Positions 26,322 through 36,838 of a DNA stretch of 64,000 nt are shown here, piece after piece (position 1 is the stretch's first letter; every line of letters starts with the position of its first letter). The notes beneath the pieces were generated by a model that saw only the letters and a program-made list of their open reading frames with translations, did not search any database and was not told the DNA's origin. The DNA comes from AP-15 sp963738185. GTDB taxonomy: Bacteria; Pseudomonadota; Alphaproteobacteria; ATCC43930; CGMCC-115725. The stretch lies in the NCBI GenBank assembly GCA_963738185.1, contig CAVTVA010000001.1, positions 248,001 to 312,000 of the forward strand. Reading direction: 5' to 3'. Position numbers and translations under genes: made by a program.

Positions 26322-27002
26322 TCAGTCGCCGAGCACTTCGGCGAGGTTGACCAAGATCCCGGCCGTCGCACCCCAGATGTTCCAATTCTCGAACGGCAGC
26401 ACAAAGAACACGCGCCGACGCTGCTCTAGGATGCGCTCGGTTCGCCGATGGTTTTTGACATCGAGCACGAACGAGAGTGGAACTTCGAACACCTCAGCCA
26501 CTTCGAACGGGTCGGCGGCGAGCGTAAAGGGCGGCGTCAGGATGCCGACGATCGGGACGATCTCGAAACCGGTCCCGGTCACGTAGGTGTCGAGCCGGCC
26601 GATCACGCTCACATATTCGCGGGGCAGCCCGATCTCCTCCTCGGTTTCGCGCAGCGCCGCCTCGACTGCGTCCCGGTCGCCGGGGTCGATGCTGCCGCCG
26701 GGAAAGGAAATCTGCCCGGCATGCGCCGAGAGGTGCGCCGTGCGCAGGGTCAGCAGCACCGACATACCCTCGGCGCGGTCGATCAGTGGGACCAGCACTG
26801 CAGCCGGCCGCAATGCCGCGCTGGGCGGGGTCATGCCGGGATTGAGATCGTGGTCGCCGCGGGTGGCGCGCCGCAGCGCCGCTGCCTCGCCCGGATCGGC
26901 GGTGCCGCCGAAGCCCCGCCTTCCCGGCCGACCAAGACCGGCAAAACGCGCGATCAGCCAGTCCCGGGTGGGTCCGCCGGCCGGTATCTCCCGCTCTCGC
27001 AT
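26322..27002 (-). CDS. NUDIX hydrolase, CoA pyrophosphatase type
   Basis: 226 residues. The Nudix box GGSIDPGDRDAVEAALRETE, continuing EEIGL, carries the metal-binding glutamates, and the upstream SAHAGQISFPGG matches the CoA-pyrophosphatase (NudL) signature. It hydrolyses CoA and its derivatives to 3',5'-ADP and phosphopantetheine. It is part of the left-going DUF1285-NUDIX-DUF6111-cca group with 7 bases to the next gene. Confidence 0.9.
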   Translation of the reverse strand: MREREIPAGGPTRDWLIARFAGLGRPGRRGFGGTADPGEAAALRRATRGDHDLNPGMTPPSAALRPAAVLVPLIDRAEGMSVLLTLRTAHLSAHAGQISFPGGSIDPGDRDAVEAALRETEEEIGLPREYVSVIGRLDTYVTGTGFEIVPIVGILTPPFTLAADPFEVAEVFEVPLSFVLDVKNHRRTERILEQRRRVFFVLPFENWNIWGATAGILVNLAEVLGD

Positions 27003-27049
27003 CGCACATCCGCCTCTCGGTCACTTGCTCCGCACCGGTCGCGCGGCGG

Positions 27050-27616
27050 TCACTTCCAGTCGGGCCCCGGATCGCCGAGCCGAAAGAATACGCCGCTGCT
27101 CCATACCCCGAATTGAACCGCATCGGCGATCGGTTCTTCGGCGCCGAGATCGACCAGATCGTAAAAGACCGGCCGCGTCAGCCTCGCTTCCAGCCCGTCG
27201 CGCACCCGGATGTAGGGTGCCGGCTCGCCATTCGCCGCGGTCTCGACGCGCAGCGGATGGTCGGGACCGGCCGTCACAATCTCGTCCAGATTGGTCCGGA
27301 AGATCAGCCGTTGCATTTGGCCGCTGTCCGCGATCGTCAGCGCCACCGCGAGAAACGGAACGCCCTCGACCTCGACGCGGCCGCGCTCGGCGGGGGTCAC
27401 GAGCCAATAGGAGCCATCGCCGTCGCGGTGCAGGACGGAGGCAAAGAGCTTGACCAGCGGCAGGCGGGTGATCGGCGACCCGCGATAATGCCACGTGCCG
27501 TCGCGCGCGATGCGGATGTCGAGATCGCCGCGATCGATCGGCGGCCGCCGACCGCCGCCTGGCTCGCCGCCGCCGGGCTGAATTGGGGGGGAATTGCCGG
27601 AGCCGGTATTTTCCAT
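27050..27616 (-). CDS. DUF1285 domain protein
   Basis: 188 residues from ATG 27616. After a Gly/Pro-rich N-terminus the DUF1285 body is clear: DIRIARDGTWHYRGSPITRL, LVKLFASVLHRDGDGSYWLV, TPAERGRVEVEGVPF and HPLRVE. The family is found in one or two copies in Proteobacteria and its fold is known, but its function is not. It is divergent from the moxR gene with 43 bases between starts, so the two share a control region. Confidence 0.85.
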   Translation of the reverse strand: MENTGSGNSPPIQPGGGEPGGGRRPPIDRGDLDIRIARDGTWHYRGSPITRLPLVKLFASVLHRDGDGSYWLVTPAERGRVEVEGVPFLAVALTIADSGQMQRLIFRTNLDEIVTAGPDHPLRVETAANGEPAPYIRVRDGLEARLTRPVFYDLVDLGAEEPIADAVQFGVWSSGVFFRLGDPGPDWK

Positions 27617-27659
27617 CAGGCTCGCGCTTGCCGAAGAGTTTGAAGAGGGATTGTAGCTG

Positions 27660-28678
<1,019 letters not shown>

Positions 28679-28682
<4 letters not shown>

Positions 28683-29620
28683 GCGGCGCCGGTCCGCGGC
28701 CGTTCTCGGCATTGCTGGCGCGCCATCGCACGCAGCCCGCCGGGCTACGCGAGCGCGCCGAGCACGCCGCCGCGGTGCTGCCGCCGCTGCAGGTCGCGGC
28801 CGAGCGCGTCGCGGCCACCGTGGCGCAAGGCGTGCACGGCCGCCGCCGCGTCGGCCAGGGCGAGACGTTCTGGCAATTTCGCCAATACCAGCCAGGTGAT
28901 GCGGCGAGCCGCATCGATTGGCGCGAGAGCGCCAAGTCGCAGCGGCTCTATATCCGCGAAACCGAGTGGGAAGCGGCGCAGAGCGTGTGGCTGTGGCGCG
29001 ATGGGTCGCCATCGATGGACTACAGCTCGGTCGAGTACATCCCCGGCGCCGACTGGCCGAGCAAGCGCGAGCGCGCCGAATTGCTGCTGGTGGCGTTGGC
29101 CAGCCTGTTGGTGCGCGGCGGCGAGCGCCTGGCCTTGCTCGGCAGCGGCATGGCGCCGGTCAGCGGCCGGCTGGCGCTGATCCGGGCGGTCGAGCTGATC
29201 GGCGGCGGCCGCCTGCCGCCCGACAGCCTGCCCGCTTTCGAGCCGCTGCCGCGGGCCGGCCAGCTGGTGCTGATCGGCGATTTCCTGTCGCCGCTCGACA
29301 CGCTCAATGCCGGGCTGGCGCGGTTCGCCGCCCTCGGGGTCAGCGGGCATTTGCTGCAGATTGTCGATCCGGCCGAAGAAGACTTGCCGTTTGCGGGCCG
29401 CGTGCGGTTTTCCGGGATCGAAGAACGCGACGAAATCATCGTCAGCCGGGTCGAGGGCATTCGCGACGATTATAAGGGCCGCCTGCGACAACACCGCGAT
29501 GGGGTCGCCGCGATCGCCGCCCGGCTCGGCTGGACCTGCGGCGCGCACCGCACCGACCGACCTCCCGAACTGGCGCTGCTGGCGCTTTATGGCGTGCTGT
29601 CGGGCGATCGCCGAGGGTGA
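28679..29620 (+). CDS. DUF58 domain protein
   Basis: 313 residues from GTG 28679 (GTGA overlap with moxR). The diagnostic DUF58 segment is GETFWQFRQYQPGDAASRID, then WRESAKSQRLYIRETE. A MIDAS-like DGSPSMD in VWLWRDGSPSMDYSS belongs to the VWA-like half. DUF58 proteins are regular partners of MoxR ATPases. No membrane helix, so it is probably cytosolic. Confidence 0.9.
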
Positions 29621-29649
29621 GCATGGTCGCAAACACCCTCACCGGCCGC

Positions 29650-29695
29650 CCCCACCCTAACCCTCCCCCGCGTGCGGGGGAGCGGATGCGAGGGA
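29650..29695. repeat. palindromic repeat between the DUF58 and DUF4159 genes
   Basis: Hairpin CTCCCCCG (29663-29670) / CGGGGGAG (29675-29682) with loop CGTG, in a CCCACCCTAACCCTC context like the repeats at 18543 and 50802. It sits in the 110-base gap of an otherwise overlapping operon. Confidence 0.6.
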
Positions 29696-29730
29696 GCTGC
29701 ATCCCCGCCTGGCCAACAGTGGGCTGACCC

Positions 29731-32466
29731 GTGCTGGCGCTGGGGCCGCTCGCTTTTGCCTCGCCCTGGCTGCTGCTGGCGTTGGCCGGGCTGCCGATCA
29801 TCTGGTGGCTGTTGCGGGTGACGCCGCCCGCGCCGCGCCGCATCGCCTTCCCGCCGGTCCGGCTGCTGTTGGGGCTGGCGCCGCGCGACGAAACCCCGGC
29901 GCGGACCCCGCTGTGGCTGATCCTGCTGCGCATCGCGCTGGCGGCGCTGGTAATTGTCGCGGCGGCCCATCCGCTCTTAAACCCGCAGAAGCGCCTCGCC
30001 GGCAGCGGGCCGGTGATCCTGATCGTCGATGACGGATGGGCAGCGGCGCGCGATTGGCCGGCCCGGCAGTCGGCGTTGGGCGATCTATTGGCCGAAGCGG
30101 AGCGCGAAAGCCGGCACATCGTCCTCGTCACCACGGCGCCCAGCGGCGGCGACACGGCGCCGACGCCGCTGCGCCCGATCCGTGCGGCCGACGCCAAAGC
30201 TGCGGTCGAGGCGCTGCAGCCAAAGCCGTGGCCGGTCGACCGCAGCGCGGCGCTGGCGCGGCTGAAGGCGCTGTCATTGCCGGGCGCCAATGCCGCGATC
30301 TGGCTCAGCGACGGCATTGCCGGCAACAGCGGGGCCGACGATAGCGGCGCGAAGACGCTCGCGGCCTATCTCGCCGACCGGGGCAGCTTGCGCTATCTGA
30401 GCGCCGGGGCGGGCGCGGCGCCGCTGCTGCTCGCGGCCGGCGATCGCGCGGCGCAGAATCTCAGCGTCGTGCTGCGCTCGGTGGCGGCGGCGAAACCGCG
30501 CCTTTATCAGGTGCGGGCGAGCGGGGCAGACGGGCGCCTCTTAGCGCGTCGCAGCGTGACGCTCGAACCCGGCGCGACTTCGGCGAACATCCGGCTGCCG
30601 ATGCCGAGCGAGCTGAGGAACCAGACCACCCGCATCGAGGTCGAGGGCGGCCAATCGGCCGGCGCCGTGCTGCTGGTCGATGATCGCTGGCGCCGCCGGC
30701 CGGTCGGGATCGTCGGGCCGCCAAACGGCAGCGGGCAGCCGCTGCTCAGCGACACCTATTATCTCGAACGGGCGCTGGCGCCGTTTGCCGAAATCCGCCA
30801 CGGCAGCGCCACCGATTTGCTGAAGCGCCAGCTCGCGGTGCTGATCTATGCGGATTCGGGGCCGGATTCGCCGGCTGAGGCAGCGGCGGTCGACAAGTGG
30901 GTCAACGCCGGCGGGTTGCTGCTGCGGTTTGCCGGGCCGCAGCTTGCCGCCGCTCGGAGTGACAAGCTGTTGCCAGTCCAGCTGCGCCGCGGCGGCCGAA
31001 CGATCGGCGGCGCGCTGTCGTGGGAGCGGCCGGCCCGGTTGGCCCCGTTCCAGCCCGGCAGCCCGTTCGCCGGCCTGCCGATCCCAGCTGACGTGACGGT
31101 GTCGCGCCAAGTGCTGGCCGAGCCCGACATCGATCTGGCGAACAAAATTTGGGCGCGGCTGGCCGACGGCACTCCGCTGGTCACCGCCGAGAAGCATGGG
31201 CGTGGCCGGCTCGTGCTGGTGCACACGACGGCGAACGCCGACTGGTCCAATCTCGCATTGTCCGGCCTCTTTGTGCAGATGCTGCGGCGGATCGTGGCAT
31301 TGAGCCAAGGGGTGACGGCGGCCGCGGGCGCGGGATCGCTGCCGCCGATCGAGACGCTCGACGGGTTCGGCCGGCTGCAGCGCGCGGCGCCGACGGCGCG
31401 TCCGATCGCCAGCGCCGAGATCGCCACGGCGATCGCTTCGCCGCTGCATCCGCCGGGCTTTTACGGGACCGAGGAGTCGCGCAGCGCGCTCAACCTCTCC
31501 TCTGGGATCAAAACTCTGCGGCCGATCGCCGGGCTGCCCTCGGACGTGCGCAGCGAGACCTTTGCCCGCGGCCGCGAGACCGATCTGCGTCCGCCGCTGT
31601 TGACCGCGGCATTGCTGCTGCTGCTCCTCGATCTGTTGATCGCCTACGCGCTGCGCGGCCTCTTGCGGCGCCGGCCGGCGCGGGCCCTCGGCATCGTTCT
31701 GATCGCGGCACTCGCCCTTCCTGCCGCGGCGCGCGCCGACGACGCTTTTGTCGTGCGCGCCACCTCGCAGCTGCGCCTGGCCTATGTGCTGACCGGGGAC
31801 CAGGCGGTCGACGCCGAGAGCCGGGCCGGGCTGATCGGGCTCAGCGACGCGCTCAACCGGCGGACCGCGGTCAATCCCGGCAACCCGCTCGGCATCGATA
31901 TCGAGTCGGACGAGCTGATCTTTTTTCCGCTGCTCTACTGGCCGGTGACCGCCGACCAGCCGCCGCCTTCGCCGAGCGCCATCGGCCGCATCAACCGCTA
32001 TCTCGAAACCGGCGGGACGATCCTGTTTGACACCCGCGACGGCGACGACCAGTCGCCGGGGCCCTATGGCGGTGCGGCGATCGCGACGCAGCAGCTGCGG
32101 CGCCTGACGGCGGGCATCAAGATGCCGCCGCTGGTGCCGATCCCGCCGGACCATGTTCTGACCAAATCCTTTTACCTGGTGCACGCGTTCCCCGGCCGCT
32201 GGGACAATGGGACATTGTGGGTCGAGCCGGCCGCGGACCAGGTCAATGACGGCGTCTCGAGCGTCATCGTCGGCGCCAATGACTGGGCCGGGGCGTGGGC
32301 GGTCGATCAGGACGGCCAGCCGCTTTACGCCGTTGTGCCCGGCGGCGAGCGTCAGCGCGAAATGGCGCTGCGGTTCGGCGTCAACCTGGTCATGTATGTG
32401 CTGACCGGCAACTACAAAGCCGATCAGGTGCATGTGCCGGCGATCCTCGAGCGGCTCGGGCAATGA
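29731..32466 (+). CDS. BatA/DUF4159 large membrane protein
   Basis: 911 residues from GTG 29731. The N-terminus has the BatA-type membrane anchor: SPWLLLALAGLPIIWWLLRV and LWLILLRIALAALVIVAAAH, followed by a von Willebrand A-like domain (GPVILIVDDGWAAARDW). A second membrane region near residue 640 (LLTAALLLLLLDLLIAYALR) precedes the DUF4159 domain (YVLTGDQAVDAESRAGLIGL, GGTILFDTRDGD). DUF4159 adopts a glutamine-amidotransferase-like fold without known activity. It overlaps the next gene by 4 bases. Its operon with MoxR and DUF58 suggests an envelope-associated assembly role. Confidence 0.88.
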   Translation: MLALGPLAFASPWLLLALAGLPIIWWLLRVTPPAPRRIAFPPVRLLLGLAPRDETPARTPLWLILLRIALAALVIVAAAHPLLNPQKRLAGSGPVILIVDDGWAAARDWPARQSALGDLLAEAERESRHIVLVTTAPSGGDTAPTPLRPIRAADAKAAVEALQPKPWPVDRSAALARLKALSLPGANAAIWLSDGIAGNSGADDSGAKTLAAYLADRGSLRYLSAGAGAAPLLLAAGDRAAQNLSVVLRSVAAAKPRLYQVRASGADGRLLARRSVTLEPGATSANIRLPMPSELRNQTTRIEVEGGQSAGAVLLVDDRWRRRPVGIVGPPNGSGQPLLSDTYYLERALAPFAEIRHGSATDLLKRQLAVLIYADSGPDSPAEAAAVDKWVNAGGLLLRFAGPQLAAARSDKLLPVQLRRGGRTIGGALSWERPARLAPFQPGSPFAGLPIPADVTVSRQVLAEPDIDLANKIWARLADGTPLVTAEKHGRGRLVLVHTTANADWSNLALSGLFVQMLRRIVALSQGVTAAAGAGSLPPIETLDGFGRLQRAAPTARPIASAEIATAIASPLHPPGFYGTEESRSALNLSSGIKTLRPIAGLPSDVRSETFARGRETDLRPPLLTAALLLLLLDLLIAYALRGLLRRRPARALGIVLIAALALPAAARADDAFVVRATSQLRLAYVLTGDQAVDAESRAGLIGLSDALNRRTAVNPGNPLGIDIESDELIFFPLLYWPVTADQPPPSPSAIGRINRYLETGGTILFDTRDGDDQSPGPYGGAAIATQQLRRLTAGIKMPPLVPIPPDHVLTKSFYLVHAFPGRWDNGTLWVEPAADQVNDGVSSVIVGANDWAGAWAVDQDGQPLYAVVPGGERQREMALRFGVNLVMYVLTGNYKADQVHVPAILERLGQ

Positions 32467-34574
32467 GCGGCAGCGGCTTTCTGGTCTCCGCCGCGCCGCT
32501 GCTGCCATGGGCGGCGATCGCGGTGCTCGCCGCGCTTTGCCTGCTGTGCCTAGGTTTTGGCGTGCTGCGCCGGGCGCGCGGGCTCGCCTGGCGGGCGGTT
32601 GCGATTGCGGTGCTGCTGGCGGCGCTGGTCAACCCGTCGCTGATCGAGGAGCAGCGCAGCCCGCAGCGCGACGTCGCGATCGTCGTCCTCGACAACTCGC
32701 CGAGCCAGAGCATCGGCGAGCGCCGGCAGGCAAGTGAGGCGGCGTTGGCGACTGTCAAGCGGCGACTGGCCCGCGAGCCCGACCTCGACGTGCGGGTGGT
32801 CCGGGCGGGCGCGCCACGGCCCGGCGCCGGCGACGAAGGAACCAGGCTCTTCGCAGCGCTCGGCCAGGCGATGTCGGACGTCCCGCGCCAGCGCCTCGCC
32901 GGCGTCGTGATGATCACCGATGGCGAGGTGCACGACGTGCCCAAGGGCGACGCCAAGGCGCTGCGCCAGGCGGTCCCCGCCCCGCTTCACGTGCTGCTCT
33001 CCGGGCACCGCAACGAGGGCGACCGCCGGCTCGTCGTCTCTCAGGCGCCGAGCTTTGGCATCGTCGGCAAGGAGGTTCAGCTGACGGTCCGGGTCGAGGA
33101 CCTGCCGGAGCCGGCCGAGGCCGGGGCGGGCGAGGAGCCGGGCGAGGCGCGGGTGACCTGGCGCAAGGACGGCGGCGCGCCGCAACAGCTGATGGTGCCG
33201 GTCGGCCGCGATGTCCCGCTGCCGGTGACGATCGACCATGGCGGCCCGAATGTGCTGGAGCTCACTGCCGCACCCGGCCCGCGCGAGCTGACCCTGGTCA
33301 ACAACCGCGCCGTCGTCGTCGTCAACGGCGTGCGCGACCGCCTGCGGGTGCTGCTGGTCACCGGCGAGCCCTATGCCGGCGAGCGCGTCTGGCGCAACAT
33401 CCTGAAATCCGACCCGTCGGTCGATCTGGTTCACTTCACCATCCTGCGCCCCCCCGAAAAGCAGGACGGCACGCCGATCCGCGAGCTGTCGCTGATCGCC
33501 TTTCCGATCCGCGAGCTGTTCGACACCAAGCTCGACGATTTCGACCTGATCATCTTCGACCGCTACAGCCGGCGCGGGCTGATCCCCGAGGCCTATCTCG
33601 AAAACGTGGTGCGCTATGTTAGGAACGGCGGCGCGCTGCTCGAAGCCTCCGGCCCGAATTACGGCGCGCCGATGAGCCTGTCGCGCACCCCGCTCGGCGC
33701 GATTTTGCCGGCCGAGCCGACCGGCGATGTGTATGAGGAGGGGTTCAAGCCGCGACTGACCGCTCTCGGCCGCCGCGACCCGGTGACCGAGGGGCTCCCC
33801 GGCGCCGGCCCGCGCGACGGCTCGCCGAGCTGGGGGCGCTGGTTCCGCCAGGTCGACACGCGCGTCGGTCACGGCGTCACCTTGATGACCGGCGACCGCG
33901 GCGACCCGCTGCTGGTGCTCGACCGCGTCGGCAAGGGCAGGGTGGCGCAGCTGTTGTCCGACGAAATGTGGTTCTGGGCGCGCGGCTTCGAGGGCGGCGG
34001 CCCGCAGGCCGAGCTGCTGCGTCGGCTCGCCTATTGGCTGATGAAAGAGCCCGACCTCGAGGAGAACGACCTGCGCGCGACGATCGACGGCGACCGCCTG
34101 CTGGTGACCCGGCAATCGCTCGAGCCGGATGATAGCCCGGTCACGGTCACCGCACCCGACGGCTCGCGCCGGACCCTTAAGCTGGCGCACGACAAGGGCG
34201 GGCGCAGCAGCGCCAGCGTGGCGATCACCCGGATGGGGCTTTACCGGGTGACCGACGGCAGCCGCACGGCGCTTGCCGCGGCCGGGCCGCTCAACCCGAT
34301 CGAGTTCGCCGACGTTCGCACCACCGCCAAAAAGCTGGCGCCGGTCGTCGCCGCCACCGGCGGCGGCACCTTCTGGGTCGGCTCGGGAAGGATCCCCGAG
34401 ATCCGCCGGGTTGCGCCGCGCGAGCGGGCGGCCGGGGAGAACTGGATGGGCTTTCGCGCCAACGGGGACTATATCGTCACCGGGTTCAGCGAGATCCCGC
34501 TGCTGCCGGCGGTGGCGGTGCTGCTGCTGATCGTCGGCGGGCTGCTCGCCGCCTGGCGGCGCGAGGGGATGTGA
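32463..34574 (+). CDS. membrane protein with VWA-like and glutamine-amidotransferase-like domains
   Basis: 703 residues, ATG 32463 overlapping the previous stop (ATGA). Two N-terminal helices (LPWAAIAVLAALCLLCLGFG, LAWRAVAIAVLLAALV) precede a VWA-like domain with VAIVVLDNSPSQSIGERR and VVMITDGEVHD. The middle contains a GATase1-like region (VRNGGALLEASGPNYGAP, LSDEMWFWARGFEGGGPQ). One C-terminal helix (LLPAVAVLLLIVGGLLAAW) ends the protein. Bulk of the mass is periplasmic by this topology. Function unknown; last gene of the moxR operon. Confidence 0.85.
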   Translation: MSGSGFLVSAAPLLPWAAIAVLAALCLLCLGFGVLRRARGLAWRAVAIAVLLAALVNPSLIEEQRSPQRDVAIVVLDNSPSQSIGERRQASEAALATVKRRLAREPDLDVRVVRAGAPRPGAGDEGTRLFAALGQAMSDVPRQRLAGVVMITDGEVHDVPKGDAKALRQAVPAPLHVLLSGHRNEGDRRLVVSQAPSFGIVGKEVQLTVRVEDLPEPAEAGAGEEPGEARVTWRKDGGAPQQLMVPVGRDVPLPVTIDHGGPNVLELTAAPGPRELTLVNNRAVVVVNGVRDRLRVLLVTGEPYAGERVWRNILKSDPSVDLVHFTILRPPEKQDGTPIRELSLIAFPIRELFDTKLDDFDLIIFDRYSRRGLIPEAYLENVVRYVRNGGALLEASGPNYGAPMSLSRTPLGAILPAEPTGDVYEEGFKPRLTALGRRDPVTEGLPGAGPRDGSPSWGRWFRQVDTRVGHGVTLMTGDRGDPLLVLDRVGKGRVAQLLSDEMWFWARGFEGGGPQAELLRRLAYWLMKEPDLEENDLRATIDGDRLLVTRQSLEPDDSPVTVTAPDGSRRTLKLAHDKGGRSSASVAITRMGLYRVTDGSRTALAAAGPLNPIEFADVRTTAKKLAPVVAATGGGTFWVGSGRIPEIRRVAPRERAAGENWMGFRANGDYIVTGFSEIPLLPAVAVLLLIVGGLLAAWRREGM

Positions 34575-34604
34575 GCCCGCGGGTTTCGTGTTGGGAAGTA
34601 TTGC

Positions 34605-35291
34605 GTGCTGAGAAAGGTTCTGGCGCCGCTGCACCCGGACGGGTTTAAGTTCGTCCTCGCCGCGGCGATCGCCACATTGCTGCTGTTTTGGCTGTGGAGC
34701 CCGGCCGGGTGGGCGGCGGCGGTCGCGACCCTGTGGATGATCTATTTTTTCCGCGATCCGTGGCGCGTCTCGCCGCTGCGCGACGGGCTGCTGGTCAGCC
34801 CGGCGGACGGGATCGTCGTGTCGGTGGCGCCGGCGCGGCCGCCGCCCGAGCTCGGCATGGCGGGTGCGGAGTTTGTGCGGGTCGGCATCTTTCTGAACAT
34901 CTTTGATGTCCATGTCACGCGCGCGCCGATCGAGGGCCGGGTCGTGGCGCTGCGCTACACCAAGGGCCGCTTTGTCAACGCCAGCCGCGACGAGGCGAGC
35001 GTCAACAACGAGCGCATGGCGATTCGCGTGGCCCCGAGCGAAGGGCCCGAGATCGCCTATGTCCAGGTCGCCGGCCTCGTCGCCCGCCGCATCGTCTGCG
35101 ACCTGCGCCAGGGGCAGCGCATTGCCACCGGCCAGCGGATGGGCATCATCCGCTTTGGCTCGCGGGTCGATGTTTATTGCCCGCCGCCTTATGTAACGCT
35201 GGTGGCCGCCGGCCAGCGGATGGTCGGCGGGGAAACCGTGATCGCCGACCGGCTGGCGCAGGAGCCGGCGCGGCAGGGGGTCGCGCACTGA
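34605..35291 (+). CDS. psd: phosphatidylserine decarboxylase proenzyme (small, prokaryotic type A)
   Basis: 228 residues from GTG 34605, behind GGGAAG. It converts phosphatidylserine to phosphatidylethanolamine at the inner membrane. An N-terminal hydrophobic region (FVLAAAIATLLLFWLW) is followed by IYFFRDPWR, SPADGIVV, IFLNIFDVHVTRAPIEG and the self-cleavage site in IIRFGSRVDVY, where the serine becomes the pyruvoyl group. pssA follows 13 bases later, forming the usual psd-pssA unit for PE synthesis. Confidence 0.93.
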   Translation: MLRKVLAPLHPDGFKFVLAAAIATLLLFWLWSPAGWAAAVATLWMIYFFRDPWRVSPLRDGLLVSPADGIVVSVAPARPPPELGMAGAEFVRVGIFLNIFDVHVTRAPIEGRVVALRYTKGRFVNASRDEASVNNERMAIRVAPSEGPEIAYVQVAGLVARRIVCDLRQGQRIATGQRMGIIRFGSRVDVYCPPPYVTLVAAGQRMVGGETVIADRLAQEPARQGVAH

Positions 35292-35304
35292 GGGAGCCTC
35301 GGGT

Positions 35305-36198
35305 GTGAGGAACGCAGGATTGCGGATGCGACCGGGCCGGACGCGGCGATCGCGGCCGCCCCGCCTCGCCGATTTCTCGATCAACCGCATGGTCCCGAAT
35401 GTGCTGACCTTGCTGGCGCTATGCGCCGGCATGACGGCGATCCGCTTTGCGATGAACGCGAATTTCGTCGGTGCGGTGTTTGCGATCATCGTCGCCGGCA
35501 TCTTCGACGGTCTCGACGGGCGCATCGCCCGGCTCTTGAAATCGACCTCGAGCTTTGGCGCCGAGCTCGACAGCCTGTCGGACTTTGTCAGCTTTGGCGT
35601 GGCCCCGGCCTCGGTTCTCTATCTGTGGACGATGTCGAGCCTGCGCGGCCTCGGCTGGGCGATTGTGTTGTTCTACGCGGTCTGCTGCGCGCTGCGGCTC
35701 GCCCGCTTCAACACCGAGATCGGCAGCGATCGCCCAGTCTATGCCTCGCCGTTCTTCACCGGGGTGCCGGCCCCGGCCGGGGCCGGGCTCGTCATGGTTC
35801 CGATGTTTTTGAGCTTCCAATGGGGCGACTGGCTGTTCCGCTCGCCCTATCTGAACGCGGTGACGGTGGCGGGGGTGGCCCTGCTGATGGTCAGCAAGGT
35901 GCCGACCGTGTCGCTGAAGCGGCTGCGCGTGCCAAATCACCTGGTGGTGCCGACCCTGCTCGGCATCGGCGTCCTGGCCGCCTTTGTCACCACGCAGCCG
36001 TGGCCGACCTTGACCGCGATCGGGATCGCCTATGTCGCCTCGATCCCGTTGACGGTGCGCACCTCCCAGCGGCTGCGTCGCGCCGCCGAGGGACGCCGAG
36101 CCGCAACGCCCGACAGCGCGGTGCTGGCGCCGCCGCCACCGACCGCCGGCCATTCGCTGGACGAGGCGAGCCCGCCCGTCAACCAATGGCGGCATTAG
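35305..36198 (+). CDS. pssA: CDP-diacylglycerol-serine O-phosphatidyltransferase
   Basis: 297 residues from GTG 35305. It makes phosphatidylserine from CDP-diacylglycerol and serine. The CDP-alcohol phosphotransferase motif is visible in FDGLDGRIARLLKSTSSFGA, continuing ELDSLSDFV (D-x2-DG-x2-AR-x8-G-x3-D-x3-D). Several hydrophobic helices follow and the C-terminus is a proline-rich cytosolic tail. Its product is the substrate of Psd encoded just upstream. Confidence 0.93.
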   Translation: MRNAGLRMRPGRTRRSRPPRLADFSINRMVPNVLTLLALCAGMTAIRFAMNANFVGAVFAIIVAGIFDGLDGRIARLLKSTSSFGAELDSLSDFVSFGVAPASVLYLWTMSSLRGLGWAIVLFYAVCCALRLARFNTEIGSDRPVYASPFFTGVPAPAGAGLVMVPMFLSFQWGDWLFRSPYLNAVTVAGVALLMVSKVPTVSLKRLRVPNHLVVPTLLGIGVLAAFVTTQPWPTLTAIGIAYVASIPLTVRTSQRLRRAAEGRRAATPDSAVLAPPPPTAGHSLDEASPPVNQWRH

Positions 36199-36347
36199 AC
36201 CCGCCGGCCTGCCATCGGGCGGCCGGTCGCGACCAAGCCCGCGTTTCCCGTCAGCCACGCCGATTGCGCGGCGCCGGGCGCAGCCGCTAAGCTTGGAGCC
36301 TATTCATCGGCGGCAGCGAGGCCGTCGCCACGGGAAGGAGCAAAATC

Positions 36348-36773
36348 ATGCCAGTAAAAGCCGGAGTCATTCGCGCCGGCGCGCGCACCACCAGGCGGGG
36401 TGCGGCCGAGACCTTCACCGGCGTCGTCTTCCAAGACCCGGTGATCACCGCCGAGGCGCCATCGCGGATGGGCGGATCGGTCGTGACCTTCACGCCGGGC
36501 GCCCGCACCGCCTGGCACGCGCACCCGGTCGGCCAGACGCTGTTCTGCCTGTCCGGCGTCGGCCGCATCTGCTTCAAGGGTGAGAAGCCGCAGGTGCTGA
36601 ACCCGGGCGACACGGTCAACATCCCGCCCGACACGCTGCACTGGCACGGGGCCTCGCCCGACCGCCTGTTCGCGCATCTGGCGCTGTCGGAAGCCGGCGA
36701 GCAGGGCCAAGGCACCCAATGGGGAGCGCACGTCAGCGACGCCGAGTACGCCGAGCCGGCCAGCGGCGGCTGA
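36348..36773 (+). CDS. cupin-domain protein
   Basis: 141 residues forming a single beta-barrel cupin. Motif 1 is in TPGARTAWHAHPVGQTLFCL with two metal-binding histidines and motif 2 in LNPGDTVNIPPDTLHWHG with another. This HxH...H arrangement matches the small quercetinase/carboxymuconolactone-associated cupins. Substrate unknown. AAGGAG lies about 9 bases before ATG 36348. Confidence 0.88.
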   Translation: MPVKAGVIRAGARTTRRGAAETFTGVVFQDPVITAEAPSRMGGSVVTFTPGARTAWHAHPVGQTLFCLSGVGRICFKGEKPQVLNPGDTVNIPPDTLHWHGASPDRLFAHLALSEAGEQGQGTQWGAHVSDAEYAEPASGG

Positions 36774-36838
36774 CCCCGCACCAGGTCACGGCTGGGCCGG
36801 CGCCTGCCCAAGCGCGCCGGCCCTACCTTACGGTGCGG

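Noticed and set aside
30541..32508. A 655-codon open frame on the minus strand
   Set aside because: Antisense to the DUF4159 gene, with low-complexity Arg/Gln/His-rich translation and no motif.
32550..35525. A 991-codon open frame on the minus strand
   Set aside because: It lies antisense to the VWA-like gene, psd and pssA, which have clear family motifs. Long antisense frames are expected at this GC content, and the translation has no recognisable domain.
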